Source: G965232465 sp965232465
Lineage (GTDB): Bacteria; Pseudomonadota; Alphaproteobacteria; JAQWUY01
Length of the DNA: 64,000 nt
Direction of reading: 5' to 3'
Assembly: GCA_965232465.1 (NCBI GenBank)
Contig: OZ246977.1
Coordinates: 124,001 to 188,000 of the forward strand
Part shown: positions 53,160 to 62,221 of the stretch, piece by piece
How positions within the stretch are numbered: position 1 is the stretch's first letter
Layout: each line of letters begins with the position of its first letter
Position numbers and translations under genes: made by a program
The notes under the pieces: generated by a model
What the model was told of the DNA's origin: nothing
The model's database searches: none
Seen by the model: only the letters and a program-made list of their open reading frames with translations

Positions 53160-54011
53160 TTACATATTTTGTTTATCTTTTCGTTCAATTAATAATGTTA
53201 AGCCATAACACATGATAAAGTATATAATACCGACTGCGATCCACACTTCAAAAATACGTTGGGTGGCAACGACAATTTCCGCCGCTGAAAACATTAAATC
53301 TTGTATGGATATTATCGATACAATCGAAGTATTTTTTAAAACTATAATCGTCTGTCCCGTTAATGCAGGGTAGCATTTTTTGAATGCCTGTGGCAAAATA
53401 ATCAATTGCATGGTTTTTATCTTGGACAATCTTAATGCCCTTGCCCCTTCTGATTGTCCCGCTGGAATGGATTGAATTGCCCCCCGGATAATTTCCGCAA
53501 AGAATACCGATTCAAACAATCCTAAACACACAAACCCCGCTACTACATTTGCCGCAACAACCGGTTCGCCAAATAAAATGTATGGAATACCCGTGTCGGT
53601 GAATATATTGCGTGTAATACCTATTAAGGGAAATATTTGTTCTGAAACAAAAAAATAAAACACAAATAAAAATACCAATACGGGGACATTACGGACAAAG
53701 TTTATATACAACATTGCCAATGTGGACAAAACACGATTCTTCGACAAACGGGCAAAAGCAAGGGCTAACGACAGTGGCAATGCCAAAATTGCCGTATACA
53801 CAAACAACCGTAAAGTATTTAATATTCCTTTCGCCAATATATTCATATGCCAATTGCCATTTTCATCCTGAAATATAAAATAATCCGGTAAAATATGCCA
53901 TTTCCAATTGTATGGAATATCCGCAGCCTGTCCCACATATACAGCACCGACGATAAAGGCACATATGGATAAAGCAATATAATCTGATACTTTGAATTTA
54001 TACTTTAACAT
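53160..54011 (-). CDS. Amino-acid ABC transporter permease (HisM/GltK family)
   Basis: 283 residues, about six membrane helices. The cytoplasmic coupling loop is EIIRGAIQSIPAGQSEGARALRLS followed by ILPQAF, the EAA motif of polar-amino-acid permeases. GAGG lies nine bases before the ATG. It starts five bases after the other permease ends, so the two probably form a heterodimer. No ATPase or binding protein gene is adjacent. Confidence 0.9.
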   Translation of the reverse strand: MLKYKFKVSDYIALSICAFIVGAVYVGQAADIPYNWKWHILPDYFIFQDENGNWHMNILAKGILNTLRLFVYTAILALPLSLALAFARLSKNRVLSTLAMLYINFVRNVPVLVFLFVFYFFVSEQIFPLIGITRNIFTDTGIPYILFGEPVVAANVVAGFVCLGLFESVFFAEIIRGAIQSIPAGQSEGARALRLSKIKTMQLIILPQAFKKCYPALTGQTIIVLKNTSIVSIISIQDLMFSAAEIVVATQRIFEVWIAVGIIYFIMCYGLTLLIERKDKQNM

Positions 54012-54016
54012 CTGTA

Positions 54017-54832
54017 TTATACCTCAGTCCATTTAATGGATTTTTCAATATATCTGGATATGGTGGCAAAAATCGCCGCTAACATCCAATATAAACAGGC
54101 TATTAAAATCCAAATTTCTAATGTTACATATGTATCAGATATGGCATCACGGGCGGTGGTTGTTAATTCGTATATGGCAATTACGGACACAATCGACGAA
54201 TGTTTTAACAGGTTAATGGCAACATTGGTCAGTGGGGCAATCATCAACCGCAGGGCTTGTGGAAAAATAATGTACACCACAATATGCCCCGCAGATAAAT
54301 TTAATGCCCGTCCAGCCTCCCATTGTCGACGGGGGACAGATCGAATTGCACCCCGTATAATTTCCCCAACAAAAGATGCCTCATATAGGCTGAGAGCTAA
54401 TATACCCGTTACCAAACGATTTAAGTCAAATATGGGGGCAATCAAAAAATAAAAGATATATATTTGTGCCAAAATTGGGGTATTGCGAAATACAATTGTA
54501 TATGCTTTGGAAATACTGTTGGCAATTTTCCCTTGTGCCATACGACCCGCCGCCAACACAATACCAAACAGCAACGATAATAACATAGCAATCGCCACAA
54601 TATATATGGTATCAATCAATCCATATATAAAATCGCCCATATATACACGGCCATCCTCAATGATAATAATATATTTCCATACCCGATACCATTGCCATCG
54701 ATAGCCGGCTTGTTCAACGCCAAAATATAACAGATATATCGCACCGACCCCGATACACAAAGTTATCAGTTTCTGTTTTATCTGATGCAAGCGGGATTTT
54801 CGATTTATGGATATGTGTGTGTTTTCCAACAT
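54017..54832 (-). CDS. Amino-acid ABC transporter permease (HisQ/GltJ family)
   Basis: 271 residues. RNTPILAQIYIFYFLI and EIIRGAIRSVPRRQWEAGRALNLS, then IIFPQALRLM, are the family motifs, the second being the EAA coupling loop. It is first in the permease pair and probably opens the operon with the second permease and the M42 peptidase. The start has only a weak ribosome site. The substrate is inferred to be a polar or acidic amino acid from family only. Confidence 0.88.
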   Translation of the reverse strand: MLENTHISINRKSRLHQIKQKLITLCIGVGAIYLLYFGVEQAGYRWQWYRVWKYIIIIEDGRVYMGDFIYGLIDTIYIVAIAMLLSLLFGIVLAAGRMAQGKIANSISKAYTIVFRNTPILAQIYIFYFLIAPIFDLNRLVTGILALSLYEASFVGEIIRGAIRSVPRRQWEAGRALNLSAGHIVVYIIFPQALRLMIAPLTNVAINLLKHSSIVSVIAIYELTTTARDAISDTYVTLEIWILIACLYWMLAAIFATISRYIEKSIKWTEV

Positions 54833-54961
54833 GAAATCAGTAGGCTCTTGAGTATTTTGACTTATTTATTTTTCCATAAACTATATAATACCATATATAA
54901 ATCGTTTTGTCTATTATGAAACCGCCCCCCATATTCTTGCAAGTGAAAAATGAATGTATCA

Positions 54962-55732
54962 TCAGTCTGGGGTTATGATTTTTATATGGGTTTGTTGCAG
55001 GATGTCCGTCCATTCGTTAGGGGGGGGGTGGTCTAATACTATGGTATCAATGGTATTTAAGGATGCTATTTTTACCATTGCACGCCGTCCGAATTTTGAT
55101 ATGTCTGTTGCCAGTATGGTATGTGTGGCGGTTTTTATCACTTGGCGGGCGATGGCGATTTCTTGGGCGTCATAATCGAGAAAATAGCCGTCTGCATCGA
55201 TACCACTGGTGCCAATCACCGCATAATCCAACACAAATTGATTCAGATACTCTTGTACCGTATATCCCAAAATAGCCGAATCTTCCCGTACTTCACCAGG
55301 GGTAATAAACACACTTGCGTCCTTATACTGACAACACATATGGGCAATATTGATATTGTTGGTAATAATTTTAATGCCTTGGTGATTGTGTAAGTTCCTG
55401 CCCACTGCTTCGGTAGTGGTACCTATGTTCAAAAACACAGATGCATAGTTGGGAATGATTTTGGCAACCAATGCCCCTATTGTCTGTTTGCCTTGTTTGT
55501 TATAAATGCTGCGATGGGCGTACGAAGCGTTTGTGGTATTACCGAGCAAAGTAACCCCCCCATGCAAGCGTTTCACCATGCCTTGTGCGTGGAGCTGTTT
55601 TATATCCGTGCGGATGGTTTGCGGCGTTACCTGTAACATATCCGCCAATTCACTGATCTTAGAAAAATTTTCATTTTCCAAAATCTGTAATATTGTGCGT
55701 TGTCGCATATCTAAGCCGTTATTTTTACCCAT
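54962..55732 (-). CDS. glpR: DeoR-family repressor, probably GlpR
   Basis: 256 residues from MGKNNGLDMRQRTILQIL, chosen because GGGAG lies six bases upstream. The helix-turn-helix reads ISELADMLQVTPQTIRTDIKQL, with RLHGGVTL next. The effector domain contains FLNIGTTTEAVGRNL, TNNINIA and DYAVIGTSGIDADG. It lies divergent to the glycerol operon, where DeoR proteins of the GlpR type sense glycerol 3-phosphate and repress uptake. The call rests on family and position. Confidence 0.85.
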   Translation of the reverse strand: MGKNNGLDMRQRTILQILENENFSKISELADMLQVTPQTIRTDIKQLHAQGMVKRLHGGVTLLGNTTNASYAHRSIYNKQGKQTIGALVAKIIPNYASVFLNIGTTTEAVGRNLHNHQGIKIITNNINIAHMCCQYKDASVFITPGEVREDSAILGYTVQEYLNQFVLDYAVIGTSGIDADGYFLDYDAQEIAIARQVIKTATHTILATDISKFGRRAMVKIASLNTIDTIVLDHPPPNEWTDILQQTHIKIITPD

Positions 55733-55772
55733 TTTTAGCTCCCATTTTATCAATATTTCATAATGTTACCCC

Positions 55773-55808
55773 ATTATGTATCAGGTGCCATCGTACCCTA
55801 TACATAAT
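55773..55808. promoter_or_regulatory. Inverted repeat, candidate GlpR operator
   Basis: ATTATGTAT (55773-55781) and ATACATAAT (55800-55808) form a perfect 9-base inverted repeat with an 18-base spacer. It lies 41 bases upstream of glpR and about 65 bases before the glpS -35 box. Confidence 0.5.
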
Positions 55809-55870
55809 ACAAAAGTAAAGTATACAATTTTCATTTACAATAAAAAATTTTAAAAAAACAAAAAAATAGG

Positions 55871-55898
55871 TTGACATTTATAATTTTTTTTGTATTGT
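55871..55898 (+). promoter_or_regulatory. Promoter of the glp operon
   Basis: TTGACA (55871-55876) and TATTGT (55893-55898) with 16 bases between. Seventy-eight bases of leader separate it from the glpS ATG. Confidence 0.65.
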
Positions 55899-55976
55899 TA
55901 GACTCAGAGTATATAAGATTATGGAGTATGTAAGATACATGAAAAAAATGGTAAAGGAAAAATAGAAAGTGACACC

Positions 55977-57107
55977 ATGTCTGTGCGTTTAGAGAGTGTT
56001 GGTTTAACTGTTAATGGGGTTGATTATATTTATGACGCCAACATTATATTTCGTCAAGGGTCGATGAACACTTTGTTGGGGGCAACCTTGTCGGGCAAAA
56101 CATCGCTGATGCGGTTGATGGCGGGATTGGATAAACCCACCAAAGGTCGCATATATGAATGGGATGTGGATGTGACCAACATACCGGTACAACAGCGCAA
56201 TGTTGCCATGGTGTATCAGTCGTTTATTAATTATCCGGCGATGACGGTGTATGAAAATATTGCTTCGCCATTGCGGTTGTTAAATCTGGATTCTTCCACT
56301 ATGGACAGCCGTATTAAACAGATTGCCGATTTGGTACACTTAACCCCATATTTACAGCGTATGCCATTGGAATTATCCGGTGGGCAACAACAACGCTGTG
56401 CTTTGGCACGGGCATTGGTCAAACAATCGGGGTTGGTATTACTCGATGAGCCTTTGGCAAACCTAGACTATAAATTGCGCGAAGAATTACGCAGTGAAAT
56501 GCACAATATTTTTGCAAATTCAAAGGCGATTTTCATTTATGCCACCACCGAACCCGAAGAAGCGTTATTATTGGGCGGCAATACCGCAACTTTATATCAA
56601 GGCAATATAACCCAATTTGACACCACTCGTAATGTATACCATTACCCCCAGTGCAAAATTACCGCCAGTGTGTTTTCCAATCCGCCAATGAATATGGCAC
56701 AGCTGCATAAACAAGGGGACACTATTACCATATCGGGTGTTGCCTTATCGCCGATAAATGCCAGAAAATTTCAGTATCTGGACGACGGTACATATGAATT
56801 GGGATTTCGGGGCAATCATTTGTATAACAACCGTCAGCATGTGGACAATGTGGCATTTGAGACCACATTAAGTGTGTGTGAAATCACCGGATCGGCAACC
56901 TTTTTACATGTGTCGCACCAGCATATCCATCACAATACCGACCATAACACCGACCATAACACTTCTTGGGTGGTGTTACTAGACGGTATTCACCACCTGC
57001 CCCTTGGGGCAAAGGTGTGGGTGTATTTGGACTTAAAATACGCATATGTGTTTGCCCAAAATGGCAATTTGGTACAATCTGCGGACTATATGCAAAAACA
57101 AGCGTAA
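55977..57107 (+). CDS. glpS: Glycerol ABC transporter ATP-binding protein GlpS
   Basis: 376 residues. Walker A is GATLSGKT (35-42), the signature LSGGQQQRCALARAL is canonical, and Walker B is LVLLDEPLANLD. Where most ATPases have the switch histidine (THD), this reads YATTEPEEALLLGG. The C-terminal regulatory domain carries a short HNTDHNTDHNTS repeat. GlpS pairs with GlpT to power glycerol uptake in alphaproteobacteria. It is the first gene of the operon and is divergent from glpR. Confidence 0.9.
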   Translation: MSVRLESVGLTVNGVDYIYDANIIFRQGSMNTLLGATLSGKTSLMRLMAGLDKPTKGRIYEWDVDVTNIPVQQRNVAMVYQSFINYPAMTVYENIASPLRLLNLDSSTMDSRIKQIADLVHLTPYLQRMPLELSGGQQQRCALARALVKQSGLVLLDEPLANLDYKLREELRSEMHNIFANSKAIFIYATTEPEEALLLGGNTATLYQGNITQFDTTRNVYHYPQCKITASVFSNPPMNMAQLHKQGDTITISGVALSPINARKFQYLDDGTYELGFRGNHLYNNRQHVDNVAFETTLSVCEITGSATFLHVSHQHIHHNTDHNTDHNTSWVVLLDGIHHLPLGAKVWVYLDLKYAYVFAQNGNLVQSADYMQKQA

Positions 57108-57177
57108 TCGATAAGGATAAAAACAAGAGTAGGAAATATGTGTACAGATATAAAAATATATAACAGAAAGAAGCAAT

Positions 57178-58266
57178 ATGGCGGAAATTCATTTGGATAA
57201 TTTAGCCCATTGTTATCATGACAATCCCCAAGATACGGACGATTTTGCCTTAAAACCAATTGACCACATATGGGAAAACGGCAAGGCATACGCCCTGTTG
57301 GGACCATCAGGGTGCGGAAAAACCACTTTACTGAATATTATTTCTGGTCTGTTACAACCCTCCCATGGCAATATTTTATTTGACGGGGTTAATGTTACCC
57401 ACACCTCAACCAAAGACCGTAACATTGCCCAAGTTTTTCAATTTCCCGTGGTTTATGATACCATGTCGATTTATGACAACTTGGCATTTCCCATTCGTAA
57501 TCGGGGCTTGGATAAAACCTATATCGATAAGCGGGTACAAGACATTGCCCAAATGATTGGTGTTGCCGATAAGTTACATATGAAAGCGAAAAGATTAGGG
57601 GCGGATTTTAAACAAAAAATTAGTCTGGGCAGGGGTATGGTACGCGAAGATGTTAATGCCATATTGTTTGACGAACCATTAACTGTCATTGACCCACATA
57701 TGAAATGGACATTGCGCACCCAGCTAAAAAAACTGCACAGTCAATTTCAACATACAATGATTTATGTAACCCATGACCAAACCGAAGCGTTGACCTTTGC
57801 CGATAAGGTGGTGGTGATGGATGCGGGGGAAGTGTTACAAATTGGCACTCCAGAAGACCTGTTTGAACGCCCCGCCCATACTTTTGTCGGCTATTTTATC
57901 GGATCACCGGGCATGAATTTTTTTACCGCATCGGTCGACACCAACACTGCAACTTTGCGGGGACATAAAATGTTGTTAAATACCCGCTATAAAACTATGG
58001 ATATGGTTAAGATTGGGGTACGGCCTGAACATATCACCTTGTCCACCGATACAGATGGCAATACAGATGGATTACCCATCAGTATTACCCGCATAGAAGA
58101 TTTGGGGCATTATCAGCTGGTGCGGGCGATGTATGGCAATACCCCAGTAAGTATCACAGTACCATACCATATACCTATGCAAGACAGACAATATTATATG
58201 CACTTTGACCCACAGTATACGCACATATATAACAATGACCGTTTGGTAAAGGAGAATACAACATGA
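57178..58266 (+). CDS. glpT: Glycerol ABC transporter ATP-binding protein GlpT
   Basis: 362 residues. Walker A GPSGCGKTTLLN (42-53) is canonical and the switch histidine is present in IYVTHDQTEAL. The signature is degenerate: ADFKQKISLGRGMVRE replaces LSGGQ.QR, and Walker B reads AILFDEPLTVIDP. It complements GlpS, which has the reverse pattern. The C-terminus matches the regulatory domain of sugar-importer ATPases (VRPEHITLST). Its stop overlaps the glpP start as ATGA. Despite the symbol it is not the glycerol-3-phosphate antiporter. Confidence 0.9.
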   Translation: MAEIHLDNLAHCYHDNPQDTDDFALKPIDHIWENGKAYALLGPSGCGKTTLLNIISGLLQPSHGNILFDGVNVTHTSTKDRNIAQVFQFPVVYDTMSIYDNLAFPIRNRGLDKTYIDKRVQDIAQMIGVADKLHMKAKRLGADFKQKISLGRGMVREDVNAILFDEPLTVIDPHMKWTLRTQLKKLHSQFQHTMIYVTHDQTEALTFADKVVVMDAGEVLQIGTPEDLFERPAHTFVGYFIGSPGMNFFTASVDTNTATLRGHKMLLNTRYKTMDMVKIGVRPEHITLSTDTDGNTDGLPISITRIEDLGHYQLVRAMYGNTPVSITVPYHIPMQDRQYYMHFDPQYTHIYNNDRLVKENTT

Positions 58267-59120
58267 AAACAGTACATCAAAAAGCGTGGTTTTTGGTGCT
58301 GCCTGTATTAGTATTGGTGGCGTTTTCCGCCGTTATTCCCTTAATGACGGTGGTAAATTATTCTGTACAAGATACCTTTGGCAACAATCAATTCTTTTGG
58401 ATTGGGTTGGATTGGTTCCGTGAAGTGCTGGAATCCGAACGCTTACAAACGGCATTAGGACGACAGCTGTTGTTTACCAGTATTATTTTATTGATTGAAA
58501 TTCCATTAGGTGTTTTTATTGCCCTGCATATTCCCAAACGGGGCAAATGGATGTCGTTTTCGTTGGTGTTAATGGCGTTACCATTACTGATTCCCTTTAA
58601 TGTGGTTGGTACCATATGGCAAATTTTTGGCAGAGTCGACATTGGTTTATTGGGGCATGGGTTGTTATTATTGGGAATTGAATTTAACTATACCAATAAC
58701 CCTTTGCACGCATGGATTACGGTTATTTTGGTCGATGTGTGGCATTGGACCAGTCTGGTTGTGTTGTTGTGTTATGCCGGGCTGCAATCCATTCCATCGG
58801 CATATTATCAGGCGGCGGAAATTGACCAAGCGTCCCGTTACAGTGTATTTCGCTATATCGAATTGCCAAAAATGACAGGGGTGTTATCGATTGCTATTTT
58901 ACTGCGTTTTATGGACAGTTTTATGATTTATACGGAACCGTTTGTGGTTACTGGTGGCGGACCGGGCAATTCCACCACATTCCTGTCCATTGATTTGGTA
59001 AAAATGGCAATCGGACAATTTGATTTGGGACCTGCGGCGGCATTTTCCATCATTTATTTTTTGGTGATTTTGTCCGTGTGTTGGGTGTTCCATACGGTTA
59101 TCACCCACATGGATACATAG
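58263..59120 (+). CDS. glpP: Glycerol ABC transporter permease GlpP
   Basis: 285 residues with six membrane helices. PVLVLVAFSAVIPLMTVVNYSVQDTF is a typical MalF-like start. The coupling loop reads YYQAAEIDQASRYSVFRYIELPKM. Family position and neighbours identify it as one of the two permeases of the glycerol importer. It is translationally coupled to glpT by the ATGA overlap. Confidence 0.9.
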   Translation: MKTVHQKAWFLVLPVLVLVAFSAVIPLMTVVNYSVQDTFGNNQFFWIGLDWFREVLESERLQTALGRQLLFTSIILLIEIPLGVFIALHIPKRGKWMSFSLVLMALPLLIPFNVVGTIWQIFGRVDIGLLGHGLLLLGIEFNYTNNPLHAWITVILVDVWHWTSLVVLLCYAGLQSIPSAYYQAAEIDQASRYSVFRYIELPKMTGVLSIAILLRFMDSFMIYTEPFVVTGGGPGNSTTFLSIDLVKMAIGQFDLGPAAAFSIIYFLVILSVCWVFHTVITHMDT

Positions 59121-59129
59121 GGGGACATT

Positions 59130-59939
59130 ATGAAAAAAAGCCAAACAAGACTAGGGTGGATAGCAGGTATTTATATTTTACTGTTGATGTTGCCAATTTA
59201 TTGGTTGATAAACATGAGTTTGAAATCAAACGATGAAATATTGAATGTATTTTCATTGTGGCCACAAAATCTTACCTTTGATAATTACAAGGTGATATTT
59301 ACCGATTCCAGCTGGTATATGGGATATGTAAATTCCATTATTTATGTGGTTATGAATACCGTATTGTCCTTGGTTGTGTCATTGCCGGCGGCGTATGCGT
59401 TCAGCCGTTATTACTTTATTGGTGATAAACATTTGTTCTTTTGGCTGTTGACCAACCGCATGGCACCGCCCGCTGTGTTCGTATTGCCATTTTTTCAGCT
59501 GTATTCCAGTGTGGGATTGTTTGATACACATATCGCCATTGCCCTTGCCCATACCTTGTTTAATGTGCCATTGGCGGTGTGGATACTGGAAGGCTTTATG
59601 CGTGGGGTACCACGGGAAATAGACGAAACCGCCTATATTGATGGATACGGTTTCTTTACATTTTTCCGTAAAATTTTTATGCCGATGATTGCCCCCGGTA
59701 TTGGTGTAGCGGCGTTTTTCTGCTTTATGTTTTCATGGGTGGAATTGTTGCTCAGCCGAACATTGGCAACAGTACATGCAAAATCTATTGCCGCTACCAT
59801 GACCCGTACCGTGTCCGCATCCGGCTTAGATTGGGGGGTATTGGCGGCGGCTGGGGTGTTGACCATTGTGCCGGGGGCATTGGTAATTTATTTTGTCAGA
59901 AATTATATTGCCAAAGGTTTTGCCTTAGGCAGGGTATAA
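59130..59939 (+). CDS. glpQ: Glycerol ABC transporter permease GlpQ
   Basis: 269 residues with six helices, MalG-like. YILLLMLPIYWLINMSLKS opens it, LTNRMAPPAVFVLPFFQLY is in the middle, and the coupling loop is PREIDETAYIDGYGFFTFFRKIFMPM. It ends IAKGFALGRV. It pairs with GlpP. GGGGGAC lies before the ATG, nine bases after glpP. It is not the glycerophosphodiesterase that shares this symbol. Confidence 0.9.
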   Translation: MKKSQTRLGWIAGIYILLLMLPIYWLINMSLKSNDEILNVFSLWPQNLTFDNYKVIFTDSSWYMGYVNSIIYVVMNTVLSLVVSLPAAYAFSRYYFIGDKHLFFWLLTNRMAPPAVFVLPFFQLYSSVGLFDTHIAIALAHTLFNVPLAVWILEGFMRGVPREIDETAYIDGYGFFTFFRKIFMPMIAPGIGVAAFFCFMFSWVELLLSRTLATVHAKSIAATMTRTVSASGLDWGVLAAAGVLTIVPGALVIYFVRNYIAKGFALGRV

Positions 59940-60089
59940 GCTGAATATGTATATAAGGAATTAAAGTATAAAATGATTGTAAAGATTGTCAGTACAATGC
60001 TAAATGTTTACTGTGGGGGACACAACAAAACACCTATTTTATACAGAATAAACTATATAACATAAAAAGGAAAACAGGAGAACAATGTA

Positions 60090-60368
60090 ATGGATTTATC
60101 ATGGATGGCGTGGACACTACCAACGGCAATATTTTTTATGGTGATTGCGGTTATGGTGATAACGCTGATTATACTGGCGATTAAATATCCCGAAGTACCA
60201 CGCAGAGGCATCTTGGGGATGGAAACCACCCGTGGCGACAGGTTATTTATCAGCTTACTAGGGTCGGCATTTATTGGACTGGGATGGTTAGGGGGCGATA
60301 TTATTCCCGTATGGGGGATGCTAATAGCACAAGTTTTTTATGGTTTTTTGGTGTTTCGCTATGTGTAA
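60090..60368 (+). CDS. DUF2160-family small membrane protein of the glycerol importer
   Basis: 92 residues, with three hydrophobic segments (LPTAIFFMVIAVMVITLIILAI, FISLLGSAFIGLGWLGG, VWGMLIAQVFYGFLVFRYV) and the motif MDLSWMAWTLPTA. DUF2160 proteins occur between glpQ and glpV in alphaproteobacterial glycerol operons. The role is unknown; a structural or regulatory membrane subunit is plausible. AGGAG precedes the ATG. Confidence 0.88.
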   Translation: MDLSWMAWTLPTAIFFMVIAVMVITLIILAIKYPEVPRRGILGMETTRGDRLFISLLGSAFIGLGWLGGDIIPVWGMLIAQVFYGFLVFRYV

Positions 60369-60456
60369 CACAGTGTAACACGACAAAAAAATCATTAAAG
60401 AAGCGTACCTTTGGGTACTAAACAACACAATTAGGACATGACACGAGGAGAAACAC

Positions 60457-62160
60457 ATGTTAAAAAATAAACTCATCTTGTATAGCGTGTTACTTGTCGG
60501 CTTTACAGCATCTGCTGTATCGGCAAATGACATGATGATTAAGAAATGGATTGACGAATTTCAACCGTCTGTTTTATCCAAATCTGAACAGCAAAAAGAA
60601 CTGGAATGGTTCAAAAATGCAGCAAAACCGTTTCAAGGTATGACCATTAAAGTTGTATCAGAAACCATCACAACCCACGAATACGAATCGAAAACTTTGG
60701 CAAAGGCGTTTACCGACATCACCGGCATCAAAGTGGTGCATGATTTGATTGGCGAAGGGGATGTGGTTGAAAAACTGCAAACACAAATGCAGTCGGGCAA
60801 AAACATTTATGATGCCTTTATCAACGATTCCGATTTAATCGGCACCCATTGGCGCTATCAACAGGTACGCAACCTGACCGATTGGATGATGGGTGAGGGC
60901 AAGGATGTGACCAACCCCAACTTGGATGTGGCCGATTTTATCGGTAAATCGTTTACCACAGGTCCGGATGGCAAGCTGTACCAATTACCCGATCAGCAAT
61001 TTGCCAACCTGTACTGGTTCCGTTACGATTGGTTCAATGACGCTAAGAACAAAGCCGACTTTAAGGCAAAGTATGGATATGAATTGGGTGTTCCTGTGAA
61101 CTGGTCAGCGTATCAAGACATTGCCGAATTCTTTACCGGGCGTGAGATTGACGGTAAAAAAGTATATGGACACATGGATTATGGTAAAAAAGACCCGTCC
61201 TTAGGATGGCGTTTCACTGATGCGTGGATGTCTATGGCGGGCATGGGTGACATAGGCGAACCCAATGGTCTGCCCGTGGATGAATGGGGGATTCGGGTTA
61301 ACGAAAAATCGCAACCCGTCGGATCGTGTGTTGCCCGTGGCGGTGCCACCAACGGTCCAGCGGCGGTATATGCGGTACAAAAATATATCGATTGGCTGAA
61401 AAAATATGCCCCCCCAGCAGCAGCAGGTATGGTATTTTCTGAGGCGGGTCCTGTACCGGCACAGGGATCTATTGCCCAGCAAATGTTTTGGTATACTGTA
61501 TTTACCGCTGATATGGTAAAACCGGATCTGCCTGTGGTAAATGCGGACGGCACGCCTAAGTGGCGCATGGCACCTTCACCGCATGGGGCGTATTGGATTG
61601 ATGGCACCAAAGTCGGCTATCAAGATGCCGGATCGTGGACACTTATGAAGTCTACACCTGTGAATCGGGCAAAAGCCGCATGGTTATACGCACAATTTGT
61701 AACTTCGAAAACTGTTGATGTGAAGAAATCACATGTGGGCTTGACCTTTATTCGTGAATCCTCCCTGCAACATCAGTCGTTTACCGACCGTCAAGCAGAA
61801 TTGGGGGGCTTGATTGAATTTTACCGTTCCCCTGACCGTGTGCGTTGGTCGCCAACAGGCACCAATGTGCCGGATTATCCCAAATTGGCACAGCTGTGGT
61901 GGCAAAATATTGGCGATGCGTCCTCTGGGGCAAAAACCGCACAACAGGCGTTAAACGCCCTGTGTAAAGATCAAGAAAAAGTATTGCAACGCTTGGAACG
62001 TGCCGGCGTGCAAGGGGATCTTGGTCCGAAATTAAACAAAGAGCGGGATGATAGCTACTGGTTAAACCAACCGGGGGCACCAAAACCAAAATTGGCAAAT
62101 GAAAAGCCAAAACCGATTACTGTTAATTATGATGATCTAGTATCCTCATGGAAAAAGTAA
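60457..62160 (+). CDS. glpV: Glycerol ABC transporter substrate-binding protein GlpV
   Basis: 567 residues, large for a binding protein, as is normal for GlpV. A signal peptide (MLKNKLILYSVLLVGFTASAVSA) is followed by VVSETITTHEYESKTLAKAFTDITGI. Later motifs are YGHMDYGKKDPSLGWRFTDAW and PNGLPVDEWGIRVN. It binds glycerol in the periplasm. AGGAG lies seven bases before the ATG. A strong hairpin follows the stop, which would protect its message. Confidence 0.9.
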   Translation: MLKNKLILYSVLLVGFTASAVSANDMMIKKWIDEFQPSVLSKSEQQKELEWFKNAAKPFQGMTIKVVSETITTHEYESKTLAKAFTDITGIKVVHDLIGEGDVVEKLQTQMQSGKNIYDAFINDSDLIGTHWRYQQVRNLTDWMMGEGKDVTNPNLDVADFIGKSFTTGPDGKLYQLPDQQFANLYWFRYDWFNDAKNKADFKAKYGYELGVPVNWSAYQDIAEFFTGREIDGKKVYGHMDYGKKDPSLGWRFTDAWMSMAGMGDIGEPNGLPVDEWGIRVNEKSQPVGSCVARGGATNGPAAVYAVQKYIDWLKKYAPPAAAGMVFSEAGPVPAQGSIAQQMFWYTVFTADMVKPDLPVVNADGTPKWRMAPSPHGAYWIDGTKVGYQDAGSWTLMKSTPVNRAKAAWLYAQFVTSKTVDVKKSHVGLTFIRESSLQHQSFTDRQAELGGLIEFYRSPDRVRWSPTGTNVPDYPKLAQLWWQNIGDASSGAKTAQQALNALCKDQEKVLQRLERAGVQGDLGPKLNKERDDSYWLNQPGAPKPKLANEKPKPITVNYDDLVSSWKK

Positions 62161-62172
62161 TAGCACTTTACG

Positions 62173-62199
62173 CTTTGGGGGGATATATGCCCCCCAAAG
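62173..62199 (+). promoter_or_regulatory. Intercistronic hairpin between glpV and glpD
   Basis: CTTTGGGGGG (62173-62182), loop atatatg, CCCCCCAAAG (62190-62199): a perfect 10-base stem without a T run. It probably shields the glpV message from 3' decay or partly limits expression of glpD and glpK. Confidence 0.7.
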
Positions 62200-62221
62200 T
62201 ATGGGTACAAGAAATATACAT

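Noticed and set aside
57178..59939. glpT and glpQ as the enteric antiporter and phosphodiesterase
   Set aside because: The products are an ABC ATPase and an ABC permease; the shared symbols come from the rhizobial glycerol importer naming.
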